A stretch of 64,000 nucleotides of DNA from Flavobacteriaceae bacterium (GCA_013214065.1 JABSPK010000013.1:34134-98133); one strand, 5' to 3'; shown: positions 45,451-53,404, counted from the first letter of the stretch. Made by a program: numbers and translations. Notes: generated by a model not told the origin, from the sequence alone.

Positions 45451-45573
45451 GAGGCTAAGCAATGATATCCCAGATACCACTTCTGAGTTACTTGAACCTA
45501 ACATACAAAACCGATACTTTAGTAGAAACATAGAAAGTCCGGAGGCATATGTCCTATCTGGACGTTGTTTTGC
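45451..45573 (+). repeat. attC-like site 13 (degenerate)
   Basis: GAGGCTAAGC opening fits the reverse complement of the cassette-13 start GTAAGCCCC. The body is unrelated to families 1-3. Closing GGAC-GTTGTTTTGC. Confidence 0.6.
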
Positions 45574-45582
45574 ATTATAAAC

Positions 45583-46092
45583 ATGTCACAATCTACTGTT
45601 CTCAAATTATCTGCAAAAGGTGAATTAACCCATGAGGGGCAAGAGTTAGTCGTAAAATATATGTACCAAAAAGGGAAGGAATTCTTGGCTGCCGCTCTAT
45701 TGATTAAAAGTAAAGGAAGTTTTACTCACGTACCAACCCATTTGGTATGTCTTGCAGTGGAATTGATTCTAAAATCTCTGCTATTATTTAGGGATTACAA
45801 AAAATATAAACCTTTACTACCAAAAAGGAATGCTTTTGGTCATGATTTGGTTGCGCTAGCTCTGGAGTGGAAAACTGAATTAAATCGAAATCGAATTAAT
45901 GCCCAGTTTTTGGAAGAATTAAAACTTCTACATGAATATTATATTAACAAAGGATTGAGATATGGTAGTCTAGTGGATGTATTCATGGCAGCTGATTCAA
46001 TCAAAACCAAGGAAACTCTTAAACAATTGCAGCGCATTGTTCTTAAAACAGATAAAATATTAATTAGTAACGCATCACAACTACACCTATGA
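45583..46092 (+). CDS. Cassette 14: HEPN-like helical protein
   Basis: A 169-residue all-helical protein from ATG 45583 (the frame also opens at TTG 45565). VPTHLVCLAVELILKSLLLF followed by NAFGHDLVALALEWKTELNR resembles HEPN-type domains and related AbiV-like proteins, where a conserved helix-GHDL segment is common, but the RxxxxH catalytic motif of HEPN RNases is not clear. Its last codons lie in the attC arm. Function unknown; a nucleotidyltransferase-partner or defence role is conjecture. Confidence 0.65.
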   Translation: MSQSTVLKLSAKGELTHEGQELVVKYMYQKGKEFLAAALLIKSKGSFTHVPTHLVCLAVELILKSLLLFRDYKKYKPLLPKRNAFGHDLVALALEWKTELNRNRINAQFLEELKLLHEYYINKGLRYGSLVDVFMAADSIKTKETLKQLQRIVLKTDKILISNASQLHL

Positions 46093-46202
46093 CCCATGCC
46101 CATCGCTTGCCCATTTTTTCCTAACTTCAATCAACAAAAAGACGACTGGCACTGGCCACGAATCATACCTGCTGGCAGGCAGGGCCGAGACCGTTGTACC
46201 TA
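46072..46202 (+). repeat. attC-like site 14 (family 1)
   Basis: GCATCACAAC opening (8 of 10 with the reverse complement of cassette-14 start GTTGTTTTGC), body TTGCCCATTTTTTCCTAACTT, palindrome CCTGCTGGCAGGCAGG at 46168, closing GGCCGAGACC-GTTGTACC. Confidence 0.82.
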
Positions 46203-46212
46203 ATGCAAGAAA

Positions 46213-46689
46213 ATGAATATTTTTCCTGAAAAGAATCTGAATTTTGAACTAGTCGGAGAGGAGACGGAAAGCTTGAATCGACTAAAAAGGAGAACGGAAA
46301 AATCTGAGTATTTCACATCACAGCCAACGGATAAATCATTTCGGGGAAAGATCATTGGTAACAATTTTAAAGTAATCTCTTCTACGATAGGGAAAGGTGC
46401 ATTTTGTGTTATGTCAGGCGGAATTGAACATGGCAAAGGAATCGTAAAAGTGGAAATGAATAAAGCGTTCCGAATATTGTTTACAATTGCAGCCTTTGTT
46501 CCTTCAATTATCTACACAATACTGGCAATATTCGGAAAAATTGAATTTGAGATTTCAATTCTTTTCATTTTGGTTCTTCAAATAATATTTGTCCGTTTTG
46601 TTATTATAGAGCTAGTTTTTTGGCGGCTTTCGAAGGAAAGTTTGAATCGACTTAGGGACGTTTTGGACTTGAATTGGATATTAAAATAG
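46213..46689 (+). CDS. Cassette 15: two-span membrane protein of unknown function
   Basis: A 158-residue protein from ATG 46213. The N-terminal ~85 residues are soluble (SLNRLKRRTEKSEYFTSQPT, KIIGNNFKVISSTIGKGAFC), and two membrane helices lie at about 86-106 and 112-134. No family recognised. The start is 20 bases after the cassette boundary. Confidence 0.65.
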   Translation: MNIFPEKNLNFELVGEETESLNRLKRRTEKSEYFTSQPTDKSFRGKIIGNNFKVISSTIGKGAFCVMSGGIEHGKGIVKVEMNKAFRILFTIAAFVPSIIYTILAIFGKIEFEISILFILVLQIIFVRFVIIELVFWRLSKESLNRLRDVLDLNWILK

Positions 46690-46800
46690 GCACAGCAATG
46701 GCTATTACCCAACGGTACCACTTAGCCATTTTCTCTAACTTCAATGAACTAAAAAACATCTGAAGCTCGTCACTGGGCCATTGCCGGACCGTTAGGCAAA
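46688..46800 (+). repeat. attC-like site 15 (family 1)
   Basis: AGGCACAGC-aatGGCTA opening, body TTAGCCATTTTCTCTAACTTC, closing GGACC-GTTAGGCAAA. Confidence 0.82.
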
Positions 46801-46809
46801 ATGACAAAA

Positions 46810-46932
46810 CCTACTATTTAGTTACAAATTAGTAGGTTTTATAATCAAAAAAAACTACTAATAAATAAACAATTAGTAGGTTTTAGTAGGAATTAAGACA
46901 ATTAACTACTAATTTTATAATAATTAGTAGTT
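46810..46932. promoter_or_regulatory. Triple inverted-repeat operator upstream of fic
   Basis: Three pairs of facing TAGTAG-type half-sites: CCTACTA (46810) with TTAGTAGG (46829); ACTACTAAT (46854) with ATTAGTAGG (46872), plus an extra TAGTAGG at 46884; AACTACTAATT (46904) with AATTAGTAGTT (46922). Pairs are 27-29 bases and spaced 44-51 bases apart. Probably binds the Fic protein's own C-terminal winged helix. Confidence 0.72.
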
Positions 46933-46938
46933 TTTAAA

Positions 46939-48270
46939 ATGAAAAAACCTGAATTACCTCCCAGCGGTGAATTAAAATCTGAAGATACAACTGAAATTAT
47001 ATCACTTTTAGAAAATGGAGATTTAATAAGTAAGGTCTTTGAGGTTGAAAAAGATTATCCCTACTGGGAGAAATTCAAACATAAAACCAAGAACTTAGGA
47101 GCAGACCCTAAAATTCTTTGGAAATTTGTAAAACTTCAAAGGACGAGGAACATCTCTTACATCAAGTTATGCGATGTTCAAGGGTTCGAATTTAAATACA
47201 ATGTATCGGGAAATTCATTAAAAAGACTACATCAATTTGATTTGAACTTAGGTGGAATTCTAGAAGGAGGATCAATAGTTCCAGAAAAAGACAAGGAAAG
47301 GTTTCTAATAAGTTCATTAATGGAAGAGGCAATTGCCTCCAGTCAATTGGAAGGTGCAGTCACAACTCGTGAGGTTGCTAAATCAATGTTGAGAACAAAG
47401 AGAAAACCAAAGAATCATTCTGAAAAAATGATTCTTAACAATTATCTCACAATTAAAGAAATTATTACCCTTCAAGGAGAAAAGTTAACTCCCGAAATAA
47501 TCAAACGAATTCACAAATTGATGACAAAGGATACACTTGATGATAAGTCCTTTGAAGGTAAATTTAGAACAAACGATGAAGTTAAAGTTGTTGACGTAAA
47601 TGGTGAAATATTTTATGACCCTCCGACCCACAAGTCCTTAGATGAATTGATAGAAGCCTTTTGCAAATTTGCAAACGCAAAAAATGAAAAAGGTTTTATG
47701 CACCCGATAATAAGGGGTATAATTTTGCATTTTTTAATAGGCTATATCCATCCATTTGTAGATGGTAATGGTAGAACCGCAAGGGCCATTTTTTATTGGT
47801 ATTTAATCTCACAAGGATATTGGTTAGTTGAATATTTATCGATTTCAAGAATAATAATTAAGTCTCCAAGCCAATATGCTAGAGCATATCTGTACACTGA
47901 ATATGATGAAAATGATTTAACGTATTTTATCGACTTCAATCTAAAGTCAATGGAATTGGCCTTAAATAGTCTTAAAGATTATATTCAAAGAAAAATTGAA
48001 GAAAAAAGAAATCTATTTCGAATTCTTAAAAATGTTGATATAAATGAACGTCAAGCCGAAATAGTAAAATTGTTCATCAATGAACCTGAGTTAATCCTAA
48101 ACATTGGAGAGATTCAAGGAAAATTCACGACGTCTTATCAAACTGCAAGGACAGATTTAATGGAATTGGATTCTTTGGGATACCTAGAAAGTAAGTTAGT
48201 TGGAAAGAAGCTGATTTATTATAAATCTGAAAGTTTCGATAGTAAAATAAAGAGAATTCACTTGGCCTAA
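46939..48270 (+). CDS. Cassette 16: Fic-family AMPylation-type protein with C-terminal winged helix
   Basis: A 443-residue Fic protein. The active motif HPFVDGNGRT is at 271-280, complete for nucleotide transfer. An inhibitory helix motif SSQLEG at about 134-139 (S/T-x3-E-G) precedes it, as in class II auto-inhibited Fic enzymes. The C-terminal ~70 residues (LFINEPELILNIGEIQGKFT, TSYQTARTDLMELDSLGYLE) form a winged helix. It probably AMPylates a host protein and represses its own promoter via the repeats upstream. The stop lies in the attC arm. Confidence 0.9.
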   Translation: MKKPELPPSGELKSEDTTEIISLLENGDLISKVFEVEKDYPYWEKFKHKTKNLGADPKILWKFVKLQRTRNISYIKLCDVQGFEFKYNVSGNSLKRLHQFDLNLGGILEGGSIVPEKDKERFLISSLMEEAIASSQLEGAVTTREVAKSMLRTKRKPKNHSEKMILNNYLTIKEIITLQGEKLTPEIIKRIHKLMTKDTLDDKSFEGKFRTNDEVKVVDVNGEIFYDPPTHKSLDELIEAFCKFANAKNEKGFMHPIIRGIILHFLIGYIHPFVDGNGRTARAIFYWYLISQGYWLVEYLSISRIIIKSPSQYARAYLYTEYDENDLTYFIDFNLKSMELALNSLKDYIQRKIEEKRNLFRILKNVDINERQAEIVKLFINEPELILNIGEIQGKFTTSYQTARTDLMELDSLGYLESKLVGKKLIYYKSESFDSKIKRIHLA

Positions 48271-48382
48271 CAATGTCTAAACCCCATCGCTTAGCCATTT
48301 TTTCCTAATTTCAATAAACTAAAGAACGGTGCTGACTACAGATCATACCTACCCAGAAGCAGGGCCGAGACCGTTGAACAAC
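48262..48382 (+). repeat. attC-like site 16 (family 1)
   Basis: TTGGCCTAAC opening (9 of 10 with the reverse complement of GTTAGGCAAA, the fic cassette start, ~1.5 kb away), body TTAGCCATTTTTTCCTAATTT, closing GGCCGAGACC-GTTGAACAAC. Confidence 0.85.
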
Positions 48383-48393
48383 ATTTAATTACA

Positions 48394-48954
48394 TTGAATT
48401 TTAAGGACGAAATTTTCAAAAAATATGATGAACTGGATTTTATTGAAGATAAAGTCCAAGCGGATATATTGCGTTCTGAAATCAAATCTGCGTTAGAAGA
48501 ATACCGGGAAAAAGATTCTAGTTGTTATCATTTGCTAGGGCTTGTCGTTTTCGAATCAGATGACTGGGAAAACCAGATTGAGCATTCCATAGAAAACTTT
48601 AAGAAAGCGATTGAATTGGACCAAGATAATTTTTTGGCCCAGCTATACTTGGCTCATTGCTATCATGATCTAAATAAGCTAGATCTGGCCTTGAAAAATT
48701 ATAAGAAAGTCGATAGTCAAAAACTAAAAAACTTTCAAGTCTGGAGATATACAAAACTGATTGAGCAAATTGGATATTGCGAATACAAGCTTGGTAACGT
48801 AAAAATCGGAGAAAAGCATTTTGAAGAAGTTTTGGAATGGTACAAAAAGCTCCCTGAAATTGATAGAGTTGTTCCCTCTGAATTAATGGAGTGTTTGCCA
48901 GAGAATCACCCGATTGCACTTGAAATGAAAAAAATAGACTCCTATTTGGAATAA
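48394..48954 (+). CDS. Cassette 17: TPR-repeat protein
   Basis: A 186-residue protein from TTG 48394, right after the cassette boundary. TPR helices are clear: SIENFKKAIELDQDNFLAQL, YLAHCYHDLNKLDLALKNYK and IGYCEYKLGNVKIGEKHFEE. It should be a cytosolic protein-binding scaffold. A similar TPR protein family occurs in other flavobacteria, but no specific partner is visible. Last cassette of the array. Confidence 0.75.
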   Translation: MNFKDEIFKKYDELDFIEDKVQADILRSEIKSALEEYREKDSSCYHLLGLVVFESDDWENQIEHSIENFKKAIELDQDNFLAQLYLAHCYHDLNKLDLALKNYKKVDSQKLKNFQVWRYTKLIEQIGYCEYKLGNVKIGEKHFEEVLEWYKKLPEIDRVVPSELMECLPENHPIALEMKKIDSYLE

Positions 48955-48960
48955 AGAACA

Positions 48961-48990
48961 ATGTACAACATTGCTAAAACCGTATAGCAA
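48961..48990 (+). repeat. Half attC-like site at array end
   Basis: ATGTACAAC-attGCTAAAACC matches the opening of family-1 sites and complements GTTGAACAAC at the cassette-17 start, but no body or clear closing arm follows. A GTTATC at 49018 could be a remnant. Confidence 0.6.
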
Positions 48991-49157
48991 AAGCTGGGTC
49001 CTATTTCCATCCATCCCGTTATCAATTAGTCTTACAGAAAGCATCACCGCCTATAATCTCGTCCAGATTCTTTTTTCTGGACGTGACGGGGCTCGAAAAA
49101 CCATGGATTGTCTCAAACACCTGCTAGGTTTGTATCGAAACTAAATCCGATGATTCG

Positions 49158-50294
49158 ATGAAACCCAATATGTTCATTACACTTTTTACGATGACGTTAT
49201 CCCATTTTGCATATTCCCAGCAAGTTACCCCACAACATACCGGTCTCGAGGGTGAAGGAAGCACTTCCCCGTTCCATATGGTCGCCGTAGATCAGCACAC
49301 GGTATGGGCCAGTGCCTCTAACCACAGAGCGATGGTCAAAGAGCATACCCCCAATGTCATCACCCATACGAAGGATGGCGGCATCACCTGGAAAAATGAG
49401 GTGCTACCCGCAGATACCCCCGACACCTTTTATGTCGCTTGCCTCACGGCAGTGAGCAAAGACAGTGCGTGGGTCAGTGCGGTGGATCGCATGGATTTTT
49501 ATAAACAGGATGCTTGGAAACCCAAGATTTACGCCACCTTTGACGGAGGCGACCATTGGACGGTACAAGAAGTGCCCTTCTCCGATGGTTATGGGGGACA
49601 GATCCATTTTTTCAACCATCTAGAGGGCATCGTTTTCGCCTCCAATGCCGATGGCTATTTCCAAGTATTTAAGACCTATAATTCAGGCAAGGATTGGAAA
49701 CGGCTTCCTGCATCGAATTTCCCTGAATTGGAATCCGCCCGGGAAATCGAGAGCGATGATAGTTATTATGCCATTGAAGATACCATTTGGGTAGGTACCA
49801 TGGGCCGCATACTCAAATCCACCGACCGGGGCACCACCTGGACGGCCTATAGCACCCCCTTAACGGATCGGGATATGATCTTTGAAGTAAGTTTCTCCGA
49901 CCCGCTACACGGCATCGCTAGGTATCACGACCGCGGCGATTACTTCTCAAAAAATATGATCGTCACTTCCGATGGGGGCAAAAGCTGGTCGAAACTCAGC
50001 CCCCAAGGACTCGCTGAAAAGATTTACGACCTCAACAGCATCCCGAACACGCCGGGAGGATTTGTATGCACCTCCTTTTCCGATACCGCCACGACCTACA
50101 ACAAATTGTACTACTCCAACGACAATGGAACCACCTGGTCCGTACTTGAACAGCCAACGATTCCAGGTAGGATCAGTCTATCGAGTGCTGCACATGGTTG
50201 GGTCTCCGAAATCGACCCCAACACCCCCGATATCGATGTATATCGCCTACGCGGGCCGATCCCATCAGTGGAGAATACTGGTGCCAAAAACTGA
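49158..50294 (+). CDS. Secreted Asp-box (BNR/Ycf48-like) protein
   Basis: A 378-residue secreted protein (signal peptide MKPNMFITLFTMTLSHFAYS). At least five Asp-box motifs of the S-x-D-x-G-x-T-W type are visible (HTKDGGITWK, ATFDGGDHWT, STDRGTTWT, TSDGGKSWS, SNDNGTTWS), forming a beta-propeller like that of Ycf48 and sortilin. Flavobacterial proteins of this type are called YCF48-related; ligand unknown. It is the first gene after the array. Confidence 0.87.
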   Translation: MKPNMFITLFTMTLSHFAYSQQVTPQHTGLEGEGSTSPFHMVAVDQHTVWASASNHRAMVKEHTPNVITHTKDGGITWKNEVLPADTPDTFYVACLTAVSKDSAWVSAVDRMDFYKQDAWKPKIYATFDGGDHWTVQEVPFSDGYGGQIHFFNHLEGIVFASNADGYFQVFKTYNSGKDWKRLPASNFPELESAREIESDDSYYAIEDTIWVGTMGRILKSTDRGTTWTAYSTPLTDRDMIFEVSFSDPLHGIARYHDRGDYFSKNMIVTSDGGKSWSKLSPQGLAEKIYDLNSIPNTPGGFVCTSFSDTATTYNKLYYSNDNGTTWSVLEQPTIPGRISLSSAAHGWVSEIDPNTPDIDVYRLRGPIPSVENTGAKN

Positions 50295-50381
50295 AACGAA
50301 GTTCACATGCTTGTATAAAAAACGAAAGGTTTTCCATCAGAAAGTGCACTTTCTACGAAAAACCTTCACCGCTTTAGTTCG

Positions 50382-50455
50382 TCGGGATGACTGGATTCGA
50401 ACCAGCGACCACGCGCACCCCATGCGCGTACGCTACCAGACTGCGCCACATCCCG
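50382..50455 (-). tRNA. tRNA-Pro (anticodon GGG)
   Basis: Read on the minus strand: acceptor CGGGATG pairs with CATCCCG, D-arm GGCGCAGTCTGGTAGC, anticodon stem CGCGC/GCGCG around the 7-base loop ATGGGGT with anticodon GGG, T-arm GCTGGTTCGAATCCAG-type. The CCA tail is not encoded. It lies about 1.4 kb beyond the array. Confidence 0.93.
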
Positions 50456-50533
50456 ATTCTTGTTCAGATTGGGTGGCAAAAATAGGAATTAAAACCGATA
50501 TTTGACAAGCTTCTAAATCCAAACACAAACGAA

Positions 50534-51007
50534 ATGATTCAAGACAAATCGAAAGTCTTTACGTTTTATTTGAAATTAAGATTCATTATGATCTTTTGCT
50601 TGGTTTCAGTTTTTCAAAGCTTCGCCCAAACCCCAACTGATTCCCTAACGGTGGTTGATCGATTCCTTGGCTCCGGATTTGAAACGGCCAAGGGGGCAGC
50701 CATTGAATATTCTGAGAAGAATGGGTCAATGGTTATCTTAGTCGCCTCAAACAATAAAACGAATTGGGTTACCGACATCACCGTTGTCGCCAATACCTTA
50801 AAGACAAATGAAGAGCATTCAAAAATCATGGTCGTTTTGGCCGATATACAACTTGGTGAGCAAATGAATAACGCTTCAGTATACGTTAATGGGCTAAAGG
50901 AATTCGTCATTGGTGAACAATTGGGCTCCAATGGACTTGACCTTTCATCACAATTACAACTTTTTAATCTTCTGCATGAGTCGATGCACAAAGTAGAGGA
51001 TAAATAA
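50534..51007 (+). CDS. Secreted hypothetical protein
   Basis: A 157-residue protein from ATG 50534. A signal-like segment (LRFIMIFCLVSVFQSFAQ) ends at about residue 31. The mature part is a soluble alpha/beta domain (MVILVASNNKTNWVTDITVV; IMVVLADIQLGEQMNNASVY). No family recognised. Alone between the tRNA and the DUF4198 gene. Confidence 0.7.
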   Translation: MIQDKSKVFTFYLKLRFIMIFCLVSVFQSFAQTPTDSLTVVDRFLGSGFETAKGAAIEYSEKNGSMVILVASNNKTNWVTDITVVANTLKTNEEHSKIMVVLADIQLGEQMNNASVYVNGLKEFVIGEQLGSNGLDLSSQLQLFNLLHESMHKVEDK

Positions 51008-51154
51008 AGATAAATCGGAATGAAGTACCCCTTATGACCCCATCCTTATCATAAAATCCGCTATTCTGGAAGCCTAAAACCCAACTTTGCTAAATTATCA
51101 TCCAATTCCTAATTTTATGGGCTATTCGAACAGCGTTACTTACAATATCTTCCC

Positions 51155-52177
51155 ATGAAACGACTCCTCCCTGCCCTACTGATCATCATGCTGTTTTGCA
51201 GCCACGACATGTTCTTAAAACTGGAAGGCTTCTTCTTGCAACCCCAAGCCCAAGCCGAGGTGCAATTGTTCAACGGCACTTTTGAAAAGAGTGAGAACGT
51301 CATCGATCGGGATCGCATGATCGATGTGAGCCTGGTCGGTAACGGCCAACGCATCGCGGTCGACAGCACGCAATGGTTCGAAAAAGACAGCACCACCTTT
51401 TTACGCTTCACCACGGGCGATGCAGGAACCTGGGTGGCCGGAGTGTCGACCAAACCCCGATCGATCGAATTGGCCGCCCCCGATTTCAACGGGTATCTCG
51501 AACACGATGGCATCATCGACATGCTCGAGCAACGTAAAAACAACAATACACTGGACCAAGATGCCGTAGAGCGGTATTCCAAACATGTTAAAACATTATT
51601 TCAAGTCGGCGACAAACTGTCTGACGATTGGAAGACCGTACTCGGATATCCGATCGAATTCGTCCCACAAGGCAATCCGTATGACCTACATCCCGGCCAT
51701 TCCCTAAAGGTGACCTTATTGTTGGAAGGGCAGCCCCTGGCCAATCAATTGGTGTACGTGGGCCACCAACCGTCCCACGGACATTCCCATGACAACGAGC
51801 ATACCCATGACCATAGCGGCCAACATACCCATGACCATGGCACGACCCATTCCCAAGACGAAAGCGCGGATCATGACCACTCCCACGAGGGGGTTCGTCA
51901 ACTTCGTACAGACGATAATGGACAGGTTGAGTTGGACATCGACGCGGCCGGGGTATGGTACTTACGCACCATCCATTTGGTCACCGTTGAAGAAGCAGGA
52001 CTTACCCATGAATCGAACTGGGCGACCCTGACCTTTGCCGTGGGTGAAGGACATGCCCATGAACATGACACCGAGACCCACCAACATGAAGAGGGCTTGG
52101 CCTCGTATTGGTATTGGATCGGCAGTGTCGTCCTGATCATCCTATTCTTTGTTGGGTTCAACCGAAAGAAAAAATAA
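51155..52177 (+). CDS. DUF4198 family protein with His-rich region and C-terminal anchor
   Basis: A 340-residue protein. Signal region at the N-terminus, then the DUF4198 domain (periplasmic, Ig-like; GYPIEFVPQGNPYDLHPGHS, VTLLLEGQPLANQLVYVGHQ), interrupted by a His/Asp-rich run at about 207-248 (many HTHDH and HSHD units), and a C-terminal membrane helix (YWYWIGSVVLIILFFVGF) with a basic tail. DUF4198 includes NikM-like nickel-uptake components, so metal chelation is likely. It is 8 bases before the HupE-like gene and forms one operon with it. Confidence 0.87.
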   Translation: MKRLLPALLIIMLFCSHDMFLKLEGFFLQPQAQAEVQLFNGTFEKSENVIDRDRMIDVSLVGNGQRIAVDSTQWFEKDSTTFLRFTTGDAGTWVAGVSTKPRSIELAAPDFNGYLEHDGIIDMLEQRKNNNTLDQDAVERYSKHVKTLFQVGDKLSDDWKTVLGYPIEFVPQGNPYDLHPGHSLKVTLLLEGQPLANQLVYVGHQPSHGHSHDNEHTHDHSGQHTHDHGTTHSQDESADHDHSHEGVRQLRTDDNGQVELDIDAAGVWYLRTIHLVTVEEAGLTHESNWATLTFAVGEGHAHEHDTETHQHEEGLASYWYWIGSVVLIILFFVGFNRKKK

Positions 52178-52185
52178 GCAGAAGC

Positions 52186-52869
52186 ATGTTCAAAATCAAC
52201 CGGCACCTACCCACCCTGTTGTTGTTGCTGCTGCCTTTAGGGCTGTTGGCCCATGATGTAAGCGGGGCCGATCGCCAGACCTTGTTGGATGGCGGCCTAG
52301 GGGCCTATCTATGGGTCGGGGCCAAACATATGGTCACCGGCTACGACCACCTGTTGTTCTTGGTCGGGGTCATCTTCTACCTGTCGGGCTTCAAGGACAT
52401 CGTAAAATTCATCACGGTGTTCACCATTGGGCACAGCATCACCTTGACCGGGGCGACCTATTTAGGGATCCAAGTCAATGAACATCTCGTAGACGCCGTT
52501 ATCGGCCTGAGTGTGTTGTATAAGGGTTTTGAGAATCTAGGGGGCTTTAAAAAATGCTTTGGTGTCGATTCACCAAACCTTCTTCTGATGGTATTCCTAT
52601 TCGGACTGATCCATGGGATGGGCCTCTCGACGCGACTGCAATCCTTCGATATCGGGGAAGCCGATTTTCTAGGGCGTATCTTAAGTTTCAATCTAGGCGT
52701 CGAACTCGGGCAGATCGCGGTATTGATACCGGTTATTTTCTTCATCCAACAATGGCGGAAACGGGAAAGCTATGAAGCCATTTACAAAGCGGTCAACCTC
52801 TACTTGGTCATCGCCGGGGTCGCCTTGACGGCCTATCAAATCTGGCAGTACGCCCATGGTGGGCATTGA
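52186..52869 (+). CDS. HupE/UreJ-like membrane protein
   Basis: A 227-residue protein from ATG 52186. After a signal-like first helix it has the HupE/UreJ_2 pattern: KHMVTGYDHLLFLVGVIFYL, TVFTIGHSITLTGATYLGIQ, and GLIHGMGLSTRLQ, with paired His residues in each helix that suggest metal transport. HupE proteins carry nickel or cobalt. Coupled to the His-rich DUF4198 gene, so the pair probably moves a divalent metal; zinc or nickel cannot be told apart. Confidence 0.87.
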   Translation: MFKINRHLPTLLLLLLPLGLLAHDVSGADRQTLLDGGLGAYLWVGAKHMVTGYDHLLFLVGVIFYLSGFKDIVKFITVFTIGHSITLTGATYLGIQVNEHLVDAVIGLSVLYKGFENLGGFKKCFGVDSPNLLLMVFLFGLIHGMGLSTRLQSFDIGEADFLGRILSFNLGVELGQIAVLIPVIFFIQQWRKRESYEAIYKAVNLYLVIAGVALTAYQIWQYAHGGH

Positions 52870-52931
52870 TTCCTACCCCATCTTAGGGTACATACTATGG
52901 AATTCGCTTGGCTCGGAAGTTGGGCACCGCC

Positions 52932-53231
52932 CTATTTCCCGGATAAGAACTCATGGATTTCGTGAAACAAGGCTTCTCGGGCTTCCGCTGAATCATTCGA
53001 CGGATTGAACATAAAATAACTGATGGTCTGCTCGTGGCAGAATTCATCCAAGTTCTGGCCCTTCCAAGCACCGTAACTCATCAATAAGGTCGTATAATCG
53101 ATCTTGTACGGTTTGTTTTCCGTCGAAAGTCCGCTGAGTATCAAACTTAACTTCAATAAGGAGGTTTCATCAAGCGCCGATTCGGCATCAAACAAAAAAG
53201 AAGGAATGTGAGGTGGGGTCTTTTTGTTCAT
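52932..53231 (-). CDS. Hypothetical helical protein
   Basis: A 99-residue protein from ATG 53231. It is acidic and helical (ESALDETSLLKLSLILSGLS, AREALFHEIHEFLSGK) with one small cluster of aromatic residues and no membrane segment. No family recognised. It converges on the HupE-like gene and follows the adhesin on the same strand. Confidence 0.6.
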   Translation of the reverse strand: MNKKTPPHIPSFLFDAESALDETSLLKLSLILSGLSTENKPYKIDYTTLLMSYGAWKGQNLDEFCHEQTISYFMFNPSNDSAEAREALFHEIHEFLSGK

Positions 53232-53404
53232 CTAAGCTATCAAGGTATAAAGGATGGAAGCACCAAAGCGCTTCCTTAACAAAATAAACCAATAAAAGCA
53301 TGCCATGTTCAGTTGTACCAATGAACCGTCATTTTTTTATATTGAATGGTTGAATTCTAGATTTAAAAGGAAACAACCTGTCGCATACTCGCTTCAAAAC
53401 AGGA

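Larger units (their letters stand above)
33914..48990 (+). mobile_element. Integron-like gene-cassette array without integrase (CALIN-like)
   Basis: Seventeen consecutive units, each with one to three short genes, are bounded by elements that open with an RYYYAAC-like arm and close with GTTRRRY-like arm. The opening bases of a cassette match the reverse complement of its own closing first arm: cassette 1 GTTAGCAGC (33914) with GCTGCTAAC (34580), exact; cassette 3 GTTGGCAAAC (35989) with GTTTGCCAAC (36790), exact; cassette 16 GTTAGGCAAA (46791) with TTGGCCTAAC (48262), one mismatch. All but one gene are on the plus strand, and the DNA is more AT-rich than both flanks. No tyrosine recombinase is present. 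Confidence 0.85.

Noticed and set aside
34580..48382. Possible CRISPR array
   Set aside because: Repeats are long, structured and variable, and spacing is 0.5-1.5 kb with genes between; no cas genes.
34580..48382. Repeats as insertion sequences or MITEs
   Set aside because: No transposase or target-site duplications; arms are specific to each cassette rather than to one element family.
33813..49023. GTTATC at 33813 and 49018 as direct repeats flanking the array
   Set aside because: Six bases only; expected by chance and not supported by neighbouring similarity.
50382..50455. tRNA-Pro as integration site of the array
   Set aside because: It is 1.4 kb from the last cassette with a host-like gene between, and no tRNA 3'-end repeat is seen at the other side.
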